The position numbers were made by a program, and so were the translations under genes. From NCBI GenBank assembly GCA_900545865.1, contig URAN01000047.1, forward strand, positions 1 to 22,264: a DNA stretch of 22,264 bases, given 5' to 3'. Each line of letters begins with the position of its first letter. Positions within the stretch are counted from its first letter, which is position 1. The notes beneath the pieces are model-generated. The model worked only from the letters and a program-made list of their open reading frames with translations, searched no databases and was not told the DNA's origin. This DNA comes from an uncultured Eubacteriales bacterium (lineage in GTDB: Bacteria; Bacillota; Clostridia; Monoglobales; Monoglobaceae). This document shows positions 1-8,033 of this stretch, in pieces.

Positions 1-21
1 GTCATTTTCATCACCGCTATT

Positions 22-27
22 ATTATA
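22..27 (-). promoter_or_regulatory. Possible extended -10 promoter for a gene beyond the left edge
   Basis: Read on the minus strand, TGGTATAAT forms an extended -10 element (TATAAT at 27-22). No good -35 is seen. It points leftward out of the window, so it would serve the next minus-strand gene after nadE. The rest of 1-121 is AT-rich spacer with only a weak inverted repeat (AACTTTT 62-68 / AAAAGTT 81-87) and no convincing terminator. Confidence 0.35.
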
Positions 28-121
28 CCACTTTCACGGTAAAAAGAAAAGAGCCTATCAAAACTTTTGAGAAATTTGATAAAAGTTAATTTTCATTAAA
101 CTTTTATACTGTATCAGACCC

Positions 122-2008
122 TCACATCGGGGGACGAACCGCATCGGACGGCATACGCCAATCGCCGCGCGGCGAAAGCGTTACGCTTCCGACCTTTACT
201 CCATCGGGCAGACACGAGCGTTTGAACTGGCTGTTATAGAACCTGCGCATAAACGTGCACAGCCATTTATCAATTGTATCGCTGTCGTATACGCCGTCAA
301 ATGCGTGCTGTGCCATTCTGAAAATCTTGTTTCTCGAAAAGCCCCACCGAATCATATTATACAGAAAGAAATCGTGCAGCTCATACGGACCGACAATTTC
401 TTCGGTTTGCTGTGCAATCGTGCCGTCCTCCTCGGGGGGAAGCAGCTCGGGACTTACGGGCGTGTCAAGCACGTCATAGAGGGTTGCCTTGAGAGTGCTT
501 TCGCTTGTGTCGGCAACATACTTTACAAGATAGCGCACAAGGGTTTTGGGAATTGACGCGTTTACGCCGTACATCGACATATGGTCGCCGTTATAGGTGG
601 CAAAACCGAGGGCAAGCTCGGATAAATCACCCGTGCCTATTACGATTCCGCCCGTCTTGTTGGCAATGTCCATAAGAATCTGTGTTCTCTCTCTCGCCTG
701 TGCGTTTTCGTATGTCACATCGTGACAATTTATGTCCGCGCCGATGTCCGATAAATGTAATGTTACCGATTCTTTTATATTTATCTCGCGCAGGGTTGCG
801 CCGATTGATTTTATCATACTGACCGCATTGTTATATGTCCTGTCGGTCGTGCCGAAACACGGCATGGTAACCGCAACGATTCCGCTTTTGTCAAGACCCA
901 AATCGTCAAACGCTCTCGCGGTGACAAGCAGGGCAAGCGTAGAGTCAAGACCGCCCGAAATGCCGATTGTGACGGTTTTTATGCCGATGTGTTTGAGCCT
1001 TTTTTTCAACCCGTGATACTGTATGGCGAAAATCTCTTCACAGCGTTTTGTCAGGTCGCCCTCATCGGACGGAACAAAAGGCCGCATCTCGAAATTTCGT
1101 TCAAGCTCGGTTTTTGAAATCTCGGTGTCAAAGCCGATAATGCGATACTCGCCGTCACACTTTCCGCTGAAAGTTGTGACGCGCTTGCGCTCTTGCATAA
1201 TCTTTTCAACGTCAACATCGGCATAAATGATTCCCTCGGAAAAGATTTTTGATTCGGCAAGAGCCGTTCCGAGTTCAAAAATCATATTATGTCCCGAAAA
1301 GACCATATCGGTTGTAGATTCGCCCTCGCCGGCATCCGAATAAATATATGCGCAAGCCGCCTTTGATGACTGAACCTCGATAAGGGTTCTGCGCCAGCTA
1401 CTCTTGCCGATGACCTCATCGCTTGCGGATTGGTTGACGATGATTGCCGCACCGTTTTCGGTATGAGAACAGCTCGGCGGAACAGCCGCCCATACGTCCT
1501 CGCATATCTCCGCCGCAACAGAGAATTCGGGCATATTCCGAGCGGCAAAAATCAGCTTGTTTCCGATTGGAACATCTTTGCCGCCGAAGAATACCGTTGT
1601 GTTGCACCCGAGGGTGTTAAAGTGTCGGCGCTCATAAAATTCCCCGTAATTCGGTATATATGTTTTCGGCACAAAGCCGAGTATTTCGCCGTCTTTTAAA
1701 AATGCGGAACAGTTATACAGCTTTCCGTTTTTTGAAACGGGCAGACCTACAACCGCAAGAATGTCATATTCGGCGGTTTCTGCCGCAATACTGAGCAAGC
1801 CCTGTTCGGCACGTCTTATCAAATCCGTCTGTAAAAACAGGTCGCCGCAGGTATAAGCGGTCAGACCGAGTTCGGGCAGGACGATAAGTTTTGCGCCGTG
1901 TCTTTCGGCTGTTTTTATATATTCGATTGCGGTATCTGTGTTAAATTCCACATCGGCAACCCTAACCTCGGGGGTTGCCGCCGCGACCTTGATAAATCCG
2001 TCTTTCAT
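122..2008 (-). CDS. nadE: Glutamine-dependent NAD+ synthetase
   Basis: Cytosolic enzyme for the last step of NAD+ synthesis: deamido-NAD+ plus ATP plus glutamine gives NAD+. The 628 residues have the two-domain layout of the glutamine-using class. An N-terminal nitrilase-type glutaminase domain (about 1-290) shows the catalytic triad Glu46 (LPELGLT), Lys115 (PKTYIPNYGEF) and Cys169 (EICEDVW). A C-terminal synthetase domain carries the ATP pyrophosphatase loop SGGLDST at 351-357. Length is normal for this long class. It is the last gene of a minus-strand group, 23 bp after the YhhQ-type gene, so cotranscription is likely. The ATG at 2008 leads directly into the conserved start of the glutaminase fold. 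Nothing looks broken. Confidence 0.96.
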   Translation of the reverse strand: MKDGFIKVAAATPEVRVADVEFNTDTAIEYIKTAERHGAKLIVLPELGLTAYTCGDLFLQTDLIRRAEQGLLSIAAETAEYDILAVVGLPVSKNGKLYNCSAFLKDGEILGFVPKTYIPNYGEFYERRHFNTLGCNTTVFFGGKDVPIGNKLIFAARNMPEFSVAAEICEDVWAAVPPSCSHTENGAAIIVNQSASDEVIGKSSWRRTLIEVQSSKAACAYIYSDAGEGESTTDMVFSGHNMIFELGTALAESKIFSEGIIYADVDVEKIMQERKRVTTFSGKCDGEYRIIGFDTEISKTELERNFEMRPFVPSDEGDLTKRCEEIFAIQYHGLKKRLKHIGIKTVTIGISGGLDSTLALLVTARAFDDLGLDKSGIVAVTMPCFGTTDRTYNNAVSMIKSIGATLREINIKESVTLHLSDIGADINCHDVTYENAQARERTQILMDIANKTGGIVIGTGDLSELALGFATYNGDHMSMYGVNASIPKTLVRYLVKYVADTSESTLKATLYDVLDTPVSPELLPPEEDGTIAQQTEEIVGPYELHDFFLYNMIRWGFSRNKIFRMAQHAFDGVYDSDTIDKWLCTFMRRFYNSQFKRSCLPDGVKVGSVTLSPRGDWRMPSDAVRPPM

Positions 2009-2031
2009 ATAGTCATCTCCGTATAGTTACA

Positions 2032-2763
2032 TCAATTTTTAAGTTCAGTTTTATTTTCCGTTTTGTTGTAGTATTTTTTAAGTTTATATATTGCGGCATA
2101 AGCCAAAGGCGTACCGCTCAAAGCCTCTATCAAAAGCTTTGCAACATACTGAATGGCAATCATGGTGAACAAATCCCACGCCGGTGCGGTTCCGCCGAAA
2201 GCGGCGATAACGAACAATACCGTGTCGAATATATATCCGACCATTGAGCTTCCGATAGTTCTCATCCACAGATGCTTTTCGCCCGTTTTTGCTTTGATAA
2301 GTTCCATAAACTTTGCGTTTGCGAGTTCGCCGCATAAAAATCCGAGCAGCGACGCAATAACTATACGCGGAACATATCCGAAAATGACGCCGTATGCATT
2401 GACGGTTTCCTGCATATAGTCCGGATAGGGCATAAGACCGCCCAAAGCCGTACAAAGCACAAACAGAATATTGCATAAGAACGTAATGAATATTATTTTA
2501 CGGGTGGTTTTAAACCCCCATATTTCGGTTAAGACATCACCGAGCATATATGCCGCCGGGAAAGTGATTGTTCCCGCGTCAAACAACGCCAAATCTCCGA
2601 TTGATATTACCCTTACCGCCATCACGTTTGATGCGATATAGAGCGTAATCAAAAATGCAGCCACCACTATGAGCGGCATATCCTTTACCTGTCCTGCAAC
2701 GTGCGTTACACCTATGGAATTAACACGGTTTTTTACAGGGTTTTCCGTTACCTGGTTCTTCAT
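2032..2763 (-). CDS. yhhQ: YhhQ/VUT-family queuosine precursor transporter
   Basis: Integral membrane protein of 243 residues with about six hydrophobic segments, starting near residue 30 (MPLIVVAAFLITLYIASNVMA). It matches the COG1738 YhhQ family, whose characterised members import the queuosine precursors preQ0, preQ1 or queuine. Family-like features are the SNVMAVR stretch at the end of the first helix, the AYMLGDVLTEIWGF segment near 70-83 and a conserved late helix with KLLIEALSGTPLAYAAIY. The start is an ATG preceded by AAAGGA. It lies between mtaB and nadE on the same strand, so two of the three genes concern tRNA modification. No queuosine biosynthesis gene or preQ1 riboswitch is visible nearby. 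The substrate is inferred from the family. Confidence 0.85.
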   Translation of the reverse strand: MKNQVTENPVKNRVNSIGVTHVAGQVKDMPLIVVAAFLITLYIASNVMAVRVISIGDLALFDAGTITFPAAYMLGDVLTEIWGFKTTRKIIFITFLCNILFVLCTALGGLMPYPDYMQETVNAYGVIFGYVPRIVIASLLGFLCGELANAKFMELIKAKTGEKHLWMRTIGSSMVGYIFDTVLFVIAAFGGTAPAWDLFTMIAIQYVAKLLIEALSGTPLAYAAIYKLKKYYNKTENKTELKN

Positions 2764-2823
2764 TGAATCAAATCCTTTACTTTTGAAATTTTGTATTTTT
2801 ATTTAATTTTTTTCGGTTTAAAG

Positions 2824-4128
2824 CTATTCGATGATTTCGCCGAGCATATATTCGCCGTCGGGAATGTATTCGACAAGCTTTATCGGTTTTATCATTCCCT
2901 TTAAATCATCATTGCATTCACAGCGAACCTCAATATAATTTTTGGTTCTGCCGCTCCACAGGCCGCCGCGAATCTGTTCGAACAAAACATCTTCGCATTT
3001 GCCGATGCGTCTTTTGCAAAATTCGGATTTCATCGCCGCGGCAACGCCGAGCATAATATGCGTCCGATGCGTCTTTATCTCATCACCGATGTGATTCGAA
3101 AGTTTTGCGGCAAGAGTTCCTTCCCTTTTTGAATAAGGAAAGATGTGCATTTGCGAAAAGTGCATCTCTTCACAAAACGCTTTTGACTGTTCAAAATCTT
3201 CATCACTCTCACCCGGGAATCCGACAATAAGGTCGGTGGTAATCGCCGCGTTGTCAAAGGCGGCGCGCAGGTTTTGAACGGCGGTTCTGAAATCCGCGGT
3301 TGTATAATGCCGCCGCATGGCGGCAAGGGTTTTGTCACAGCCGCTCTGAAGCGACAGATGAAACTGTGGACAAAGATTATCGAGAGCCGCCGCGCGTTTG
3401 GTAAAGCTTTCGGTTATCATAACAGGTTCTATCGAACCCAAACGCAATCTCAAATCGGGGGCGCAGCGATGCACCGTTTCCATAACGTCTATAAGCCCCG
3501 TGCCGTCCGACAAGTCCTTTCCGTATGAGCCTATGTGTATTCCCGTGAGAACGATTTCGCGATAGCCGTCATCGGCAATAGCCGTTGCCTCGTCTGCGAT
3601 ATTTTTTATATCTCTCGAACGGACGGGACCTCTTGCATATGGAATCTTACAATATGAACAAAAGTTGTTACAGCCGTCCTCAATCTTTATTTCGGCACGG
3701 ATTCGGTGCTGACCTCTGACAATTCCCAGTTCTTCAAAACTCGTCTCGCACAGGATGTCGCCCACCGAATCGGTTTTTTTGCCTGCGGCGGCGTCCTCAC
3801 AAAGCTTGACGATTTCACGCCTGCCCGATGTTCCGATAAGAACGTCTATGTTCTCCGCCGCTCTGAGCCTGTCCGCCTCGGTCTGTGCAAGACAGCCCGT
3901 GACCGCGAGTACCGCGTTCGGGTTCTCGCGCCTTGCGCGGCGTATCAGTTTGATGCTTTTTGACGCACCCGTTCCCGTTACGGTACAGGTGTTGACAACG
4001 ATTATGTCCGCACAGCCGTTCGGAACAACGGTGTGACCCGATTTTTCAAAAAGCTGTGCCATTGCTTCGCTTTCGTAAATATTGGTCTTACAGCCAAGTG
4101 TTATAAATCTTACGGTAATGGTTCTCAC
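2824..4128 (-). CDS. mtaB: tRNA t6A37 C2-methylthiotransferase MtaB
   Basis: Radical SAM enzyme that adds a methylthio group to t6A37 in tRNAs, giving ms2t6A. Counting from the GTG at 4128 (434 residues), the N-terminal UPF0004 domain holds the three cysteines for the auxiliary 4Fe-4S cluster: Cys13 (LGCKTN), Cys48 (NTCTVT) and Cys79 (TGCLAQ). The radical SAM CxxxCxxC motif is Cys153/157/160 (GCNNFCSYCKIPYARG). A TRAM-like RNA-binding tail covers roughly 370-434. GCK near the start and the length fit MtaB rather than MiaB or RimO. The GTG at 4128 lies inside the best ribosome site (GAGGTGAG). An in-frame ATT at 4119-4117 sits 8 nt after GAGG and could be the true start, giving 431 residues. 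It heads the mtaB-yhhQ-nadE group. Confidence 0.93.
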   Translation of the reverse strand: MRTITVRFITLGCKTNIYESEAMAQLFEKSGHTVVPNGCADIIVVNTCTVTGTGASKSIKLIRRARRENPNAVLAVTGCLAQTEADRLRAAENIDVLIGTSGRREIVKLCEDAAAGKKTDSVGDILCETSFEELGIVRGQHRIRAEIKIEDGCNNFCSYCKIPYARGPVRSRDIKNIADEATAIADDGYREIVLTGIHIGSYGKDLSDGTGLIDVMETVHRCAPDLRLRLGSIEPVMITESFTKRAAALDNLCPQFHLSLQSGCDKTLAAMRRHYTTADFRTAVQNLRAAFDNAAITTDLIVGFPGESDEDFEQSKAFCEEMHFSQMHIFPYSKREGTLAAKLSNHIGDEIKTHRTHIMLGVAAAMKSEFCKRRIGKCEDVLFEQIRGGLWSGRTKNYIEVRCECNDDLKGMIKPIKLVEYIPDGEYMLGEIIE

Positions 4129-4189
4129 CTCATATTTTTTTGGTTGAGTTTTTTTGCCCCTTTCGGCGAAAAAAATATGTATGAACTAT

Positions 4190-4219
4190 ATTTTAATACT
4201 TTTTGGGGGCAAAATTCAA
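4190..4219 (-). promoter_or_regulatory. Predicted promoter of mtaB
   Basis: On the minus strand, TTGAAT (4219-4214) and TAAAAT (4195-4190) are separated by 18 bp, about 65 nt upstream of mtaB. The leader also holds an inverted repeat, seven T then GCC at 4149-4158 against GGC and seven A at 4165-4175, with one bulged base. Its role is unknown. Confidence 0.5.
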
Positions 4220-4304
4220 CATAAATTTCACTCTTTTCGCACAAATTAGAAGTTTTGCATAAATTTTTTAAAATAAAATTGTATAATAATTATATAATTT
4301 TTGA

Positions 4305-4333
4305 TTGACTAATGCAAGAAAAAATTATATAAT
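4305..4333 (+). promoter_or_regulatory. Strong predicted promoter of the HPr-like gene
   Basis: TTGACT at 4305-4310 and a perfect TATAAT at 4328-4333 are separated by exactly 17 bp. Transcription would begin near 4340, leaving a leader of about 35 nt that contains the AGGAGG ribosome site at 4361-4366. The upstream 60 bases are very AT-rich, resembling an UP element. Confidence 0.8.
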
Positions 4334-4375
4334 TTAATAGACGGATTGTCAAATTTTTTTAGGAGGTTAGTTACA

Positions 4376-4606
4376 ATGAAAGAGTTTACAGTAGTATTGG
4401 GTTCAATCAATGATGTAAAGAACTTTGTTAATGTGGTTACAAAGTATGATTATGAGATTGATCTCACATCCGGACGTTATGTGGTTGATGCAAAATCCAT
4501 TATGGGGATTTTCAGCCTTGACCTCACAAAGCCGATTAAGGTAGAGGCGCACGGCGCGGACTGCACGAGCCTGCTGGAAGAGCTGGCTCCGTTTATCCAG
4601 AAATAG
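4376..4606 (+). CDS. HPr-family protein lacking the phosphorylatable histidine
   Basis: Small cytosolic protein of 76 residues with the HPr fold pattern. The second half is clearly HPr-like: the regulatory-serine region reads DAKSIMGIFSLDL, placing Ser41 where HPr has Ser46, followed by a closing helix (LLEELAPFIQK). The first half lacks the catalytic GLHARPA motif. In its place stands GSINDVKNFVN, so the His15 that accepts phosphate from enzyme I is absent. It therefore cannot act as a normal PTS phosphocarrier and may be a regulatory or structural paralogue, in the way Crh of Bacillus lacks His15. No PTS genes are adjacent. The ATG at 4376 is chosen because AGGAGG lies 9 nt upstream; an in-frame TTG at 4346 has no ribosome site. 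Confidence 0.85.
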   Translation: MKEFTVVLGSINDVKNFVNVVTKYDYEIDLTSGRYVVDAKSIMGIFSLDLTKPIKVEAHGADCTSLLEELAPFIQK

Positions 4607-4621
4607 ACATTGGTGCCTAAT

Positions 4622-4700
4622 CCCTGCATACATCCTATGTGGGGATTTGTCGTGTCTGGATTTCGGTCGTCCGCGATACGGCGGTTCGGCTTTAATAACC
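4622..4700 (+). ncRNA. Candidate structured leader RNA upstream of tadA
   Basis: The 109-bp gap between the HPr-like gene and tadA has three consecutive stems. Stem 1: CCCTGCATA (4622-4630) with TATGTGGGG (4636-4644), 9 pairs, two of them G-U. Stem 2: GTCGTGTC (4649-4656) with GATACGGC (4675-4682), 8 pairs, enclosing GGAT (4658-4661) with GTCC (4669-4672). Stem 3: GGTT (4683-4686) with AACC (4697-4700), directly before the tadA ribosome site. There is no U-run, so it is not an ordinary terminator. I do not recognise it as a known riboswitch or as SRP, 6S or RNase P RNA. Confidence 0.35.
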
Positions 4701-4715
4701 CTGCGGTGGTGAAAT

Positions 4716-5237
4716 ATGACGCACAATGACATATGGACAAATAAGTTTATGATAACAGCAATGGAACAGGCTTATCTTGCCGCAAACGTCGGCGAGGTTC
4801 CGGTCGGTGCGGTTGTTGTTAAAGGCGACAGGATTATATCCTCCGCACATAATCTGTGCGAGAGAAATAATAATCCGCTTTTGCACGCCGAAATTCTTGC
4901 AATCGAACGGGCGATGAACGTCCTTGGCGATATGCGGCTTGACGGGTGCGATATGTATGTCACTCTTGAACCGTGCGTTATGTGCTGTGGGGCGATTTCG
5001 CATGCACGGCTGAACAGACTCTATTTCGGGGCGTATGACCGCCGCGCAGGCGCGGTCGTATCAAATATACATTGTTTCGATAAACCGTCTCCGCTTTTTA
5101 AAGTTGAATATTATTGCGGAATAATGGAGGAACAGTGCACAAAGGTATTGACGGATTTTTTTAAATCGGTCAGAGATGGCGGCTCGCAAGGCGGACAAGC
5201 CGGCGAATCCTCGATAAAAGGATTCGCGCATAATTAA
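4716..5237 (+). CDS. tadA: tRNA-specific adenosine deaminase TadA
   Basis: Zinc-dependent deaminase that converts adenosine 34 to inosine in tRNA-Arg(ACG). The 173 residues show the cytidine/deoxycytidylate deaminase signature: HAE with zinc ligand His57 and proton-shuttle Glu59, then PCVMC with zinc ligands Cys87 and Cys90. The substrate-contact region GEVPVGAVVV (26-35) and HARLNRLYFGAYD (96-108) are typical. A Gly/Ser-rich tail of about 20 residues follows the domain and is probably disordered. The ATG at 4716 follows GGTGGTGA. The 3' end of the gene carries a 9-bp hairpin (5203-5211 / 5219-5227) without a U-run, so read-through into ppdK is possible. Confidence 0.93.
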   Translation: MTHNDIWTNKFMITAMEQAYLAANVGEVPVGAVVVKGDRIISSAHNLCERNNNPLLHAEILAIERAMNVLGDMRLDGCDMYVTLEPCVMCCGAISHARLNRLYFGAYDRRAGAVVSNIHCFDKPSPLFKVEYYCGIMEEQCTKVLTDFFKSVRDGGSQGGQAGESSIKGFAHN

Positions 5238-5297
5238 TATTACGGCAATAATTTGCAAATAATTAAATTTACTTAAATATATTTGGAGGTACAATTA

Positions 5298-7922
5298 ATG
5301 TCAAAAAAGTATGTTTATCTTTTTAGCGAAGGTAACGCAACAATGAGAGAGCTTCTCGGCGGTAAAGGTGCAAACCTTGCCGAGATGACAAGCATGGGTC
5401 TTCCTGTTCCCCAGGGATTCACCGTTTCAACAGAGGCTTGTACTCAGTATTATGAGGACGGCAGAAAAATAAACGATGAAATCCAGGCTGAAATCATGGA
5501 AAACATCGAAAAGATGGAGGAAATCTGCGGCAAAAAGTTCGGAGATATGGAAAACCCCCTTCTCGTATCGGTTCGTTCGGGTGCAAGAGCATCTATGCCC
5601 GGTATGATGGATACAATCTTAAACCTTGGTCTTAACGAAGACGTTGTAGAGGCTATTTCAAAGAAGTCAAACAACCCCCGTTGGGCTTGGGATTGTTACA
5701 GAAGATTCATTCAGATGTATTCCGACGTTGTTATGGAAGTCGGCAAAAAATACTTTGAACAGCTCATCGATGCGATGAAAGAAAAGAGAGGCGTAACTCA
5801 GGATGTTGAGCTTACCGCCGATGACCTCAAAGAACTTGCAGGTCAGTTCAAAGCCGAATACAAAGAAAAAATCGGCGAGGACTTCCCGACAGACCCGAAA
5901 GAACAGCTTATGGGCGCAATCAAAGCCGTATTCCGTTCATGGGATAACCCGAGAGCAAACGTTTATCGCCGTGACAACGATATTCCTTATTCATGGGGTA
6001 CAGCCGTAAACGTACAGATGATGGCTTTTGGTAATATGGGCGATGACTGTGGTACGGGTGTTGCATTCACAAGAGACCCGGCAACAGGTGAGAAAAAGCT
6101 TATGGGTGAGTTCCTGACAAACGCACAGGGCGAGGACGTTGTTGCAGGTGTTCGTACACCGATGCCTATCGCTCAGATGGCTGAAAAGTTCCCGGCTGCT
6201 TACAATCAGTTCGTTGAGGTTTGCAAAACTCTTGAAGACCACTATAGAGATATGCAGGATATGGAGTTCACCGTTGAGAACGAAAAGCTCTATATGCTTC
6301 AGACAAGAAACGGTAAGAGAACTGCTCAGGCTGCTTTAAAGATAGCTTGTGACTTGGTTGACGAGGGAATGATTGATGAGAAGAAAGCGGTTGCTATGAT
6401 TGACCCGAGAAACCTTGATACATTGCTTCATCCTCAGTTTGACGCAAAAGCATTAAAGGCGGCTACACCTATCGCAAAGGCTTTGGGTGCGTCTCCGGGT
6501 GCTGCTTGCGGACAGATTGTGTTCACGGCTGAGGATGCAAAGGATTGGAACGAAGCAGGCAAAAAGGTTGTTTTGGTAAGACTCGAAACATCACCTGAGG
6601 ATATAGAAGGTATGAAAGCGGCTCAGGGTATACTGACTGTTCGCGGCGGTATGACATCTCACGCAGCGGTTGTTGCTCGCGGTATGGGTACTTGCTGTGT
6701 ATCGGGCTGTGGCGACATCGCTATGGACGAAGAAAACAAAAAGTTCACTCTCGCAGGCAAGACATATGTTGAGGGCGATGAGATTTCGCTTGACGGTTCA
6801 ACAGGTAATATCTATGCAGGTATTATCCCGACGGTTGACGCATCTATCGGCGGTGACTTCGGCAGAATTATGGGTTGGGCTGATAAATACAGAAAGCTCC
6901 ACGTTAGAACAAACGCTGATACTCCGGCTGACGCAAAGAAAGCAAGAGAACTCGGCGCAGAGGGTATCGGTCTTTGCCGCACAGAGCATATGTTCTTTGA
7001 GGGCAACAGAATTGACGCTTTCCGTGAAATGATTTGTTCCGACACGGTAGAAGAGAGAGAGGCTGCTCTTGACAAGATTCTTCCGATGCAGCAGGGCGAT
7101 TTCGAAAAGCTTTATGAGGCTCTCGAAGGTAACCCCGTTACAATCAGATTCTTGGATCCGCCGCTTCACGAATTCGTTCCGACAGACGAGGCTGATATAG
7201 AGGCTTTGGCTGCTACAAAGGGTAAGTCGGTTGAGGATATTAAGAATATCATCAACTCATTGCACGAGTTCAACCCGATGATGGGTCACCGTGGCTGCCG
7301 TCTTGCGGTAACATACCCCGAGATTGCAAAGATGCAGACAAGAGCGGTTATCCGTGCTGCTATCAACGTTAAAAAGGCTCACCCCGACTGGAGTGTTGAA
7401 CCCGAAATTATGATTCCTCTTATCGGTGATGAGAAAGAGTTGAGATATGTTAAGAAGTTCGTTGTTGAAACGGCTGATGAAGAAATCGCTGCTGCTGGAA
7501 TCGACCTCAAATACGAAGTAGGTACAATGATTGAGATTCCGAGAGCTGCTCTTACGGCTGACGCAATCGCAAAAGACGCTGAGTTCTTCTGCTTTGGTAC
7601 AAACGACTTGACACAGATGACATACGGCTTCTCGAGAGATGACGCAGGCAAGTTCCTCGATGCATACTATGATGCAAAGATTTTCGAGAATGACCCGTTT
7701 GCTAAACTCGACCAGACAGGCGTAGGCAAGCTGATGGAAATAGCTATTAAACTCGGTAAGGGTGTTCGCCCCGACCTTCACTGCGGTATCTGCGGTGAGC
7801 ACGGCGGTGACCCGACAAGCGTTGAGTTCTGCCACAAGATTGGTTTGGATTATGTATCCTGCTCACCGTATCGTGTTCCGATTGCAAGACTTGCAGCGGC
7901 ACAGGCGGCTATTGCTGAATAA
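5298..7922 (+). CDS. ppdK: Pyruvate, phosphate dikinase
   Basis: Interconverts pyruvate, ATP and phosphate with phosphoenolpyruvate, AMP and pyrophosphate, and can run in the glycolytic direction in anaerobes. The 874 residues match the family. The N-terminal nucleotide-binding domain includes GGKGANLAEM (about 17-26) and SVRSGARASMPGMMDT. The phosphohistidine domain has GGMTSHAAVVARG with His455, equivalent to the catalytic His455 of the Clostridium symbiosum enzyme. The C-terminal PEP/pyruvate barrel has FGTNDLTQMTYG and CGICGEHGGDP with the catalytic Cys at 832. The ATG at 5298 is preceded by GGAGGT at 5285-5290; an in-frame TTG at 5283 overlaps that ribosome site and is rejected. An AT-rich 60-bp gap may hold its own promoter (TTGCAA near 5252), but no clear -10 was found. 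A strong terminator follows. Confidence 0.97.
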   Translation: MSKKYVYLFSEGNATMRELLGGKGANLAEMTSMGLPVPQGFTVSTEACTQYYEDGRKINDEIQAEIMENIEKMEEICGKKFGDMENPLLVSVRSGARASMPGMMDTILNLGLNEDVVEAISKKSNNPRWAWDCYRRFIQMYSDVVMEVGKKYFEQLIDAMKEKRGVTQDVELTADDLKELAGQFKAEYKEKIGEDFPTDPKEQLMGAIKAVFRSWDNPRANVYRRDNDIPYSWGTAVNVQMMAFGNMGDDCGTGVAFTRDPATGEKKLMGEFLTNAQGEDVVAGVRTPMPIAQMAEKFPAAYNQFVEVCKTLEDHYRDMQDMEFTVENEKLYMLQTRNGKRTAQAALKIACDLVDEGMIDEKKAVAMIDPRNLDTLLHPQFDAKALKAATPIAKALGASPGAACGQIVFTAEDAKDWNEAGKKVVLVRLETSPEDIEGMKAAQGILTVRGGMTSHAAVVARGMGTCCVSGCGDIAMDEENKKFTLAGKTYVEGDEISLDGSTGNIYAGIIPTVDASIGGDFGRIMGWADKYRKLHVRTNADTPADAKKARELGAEGIGLCRTEHMFFEGNRIDAFREMICSDTVEEREAALDKILPMQQGDFEKLYEALEGNPVTIRFLDPPLHEFVPTDEADIEALAATKGKSVEDIKNIINSLHEFNPMMGHRGCRLAVTYPEIAKMQTRAVIRAAINVKKAHPDWSVEPEIMIPLIGDEKELRYVKKFVVETADEEIAAAGIDLKYEVGTMIEIPRAALTADAIAKDAEFFCFGTNDLTQMTYGFSRDDAGKFLDAYYDAKIFENDPFAKLDQTGVGKLMEIAIKLGKGVRPDLHCGICGEHGGDPTSVEFCHKIGLDYVSCSPYRVPIARLAAAQAAIAE

Positions 7923-7953
7923 TATTCGATTATCGGATACAGATATTAAAAAC

Positions 7954-7991
7954 AAAAACGGCGCAATCAAACACGATTGCGTCGTTTTTAA
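7954..7991. terminator. Bidirectional intrinsic terminator
   Basis: The stem AAAAACGGCGCAATC / GATTGCGTCGTTTTT, with one mismatched or wobble pair and loop AAACAC, has an A-tract on the left and a T-tract on the right. It therefore terminates ppdK on the plus strand. On the minus strand it would also have ended the lipoprotein gene before the RIT-type element inserted between them. Confidence 0.88.
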
Positions 7992-8002
7992 ATTTAAGGT
8001 TC

Positions 8003-8012
8003 ACAGTGCTTA
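8003..8012 (+). repeat. Left direct repeat flanking the RIT-type element
   Basis: ACAGTGCTTA is identical to 11423-11432 in the same orientation. Fusing the two flanks through one copy rebuilds a plausible end of the lipoprotein gene, so this is the insertion-site repeat. It could be a target duplication or a shared recombination core. Confidence 0.75.
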
Positions 8013-8031
8013 TGTAAAGCTTTACATAAGC
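8008..8031. repeat. 24-bp perfect palindrome at the left element end
   Basis: Two back-to-back inverted copies of TTATGTAAAG (8010-8019 and 8020-8029), flanked by a G-C pair on each side extended to 8008 and 8031. Its left half overlaps the direct repeat. There is no counterpart outside the right inverted repeat. It is a likely recombinase binding site, or a hairpin in single-stranded form. Confidence 0.8.
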
Positions 8032-8033
8032 GG

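Noticed and set aside
122..2008. Several plus-strand open frames of 60-95 codons opposite nadE
   Set aside because: They lack ribosome sites and recognisable motifs, and lie antisense to a clearly conserved enzyme.
4607..4715. SRP RNA, often found near tadA in Firmicutes
   Set aside because: The conserved GGTCAGG...GGAAGGAAGCAG loop sequence is absent, and the gene order here has the RNA before tadA, not between tadA and dnaX.
5283..5297. A five-codon longer ppdK start at TTG 5283
   Set aside because: The TTG lies on top of the GGAGGT ribosome site that serves the ATG at 5298. His455 numbering also matches the C. symbiosum enzyme from the ATG.
7996..8002. AAGGTTC, also present at 11434-11440, as part of a longer direct repeat
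   Set aside because: It is on opposite sides of the 10-bp repeat at the two ends, and is explained by two Glu-Pro codon pairs in the reconstructed gene end.
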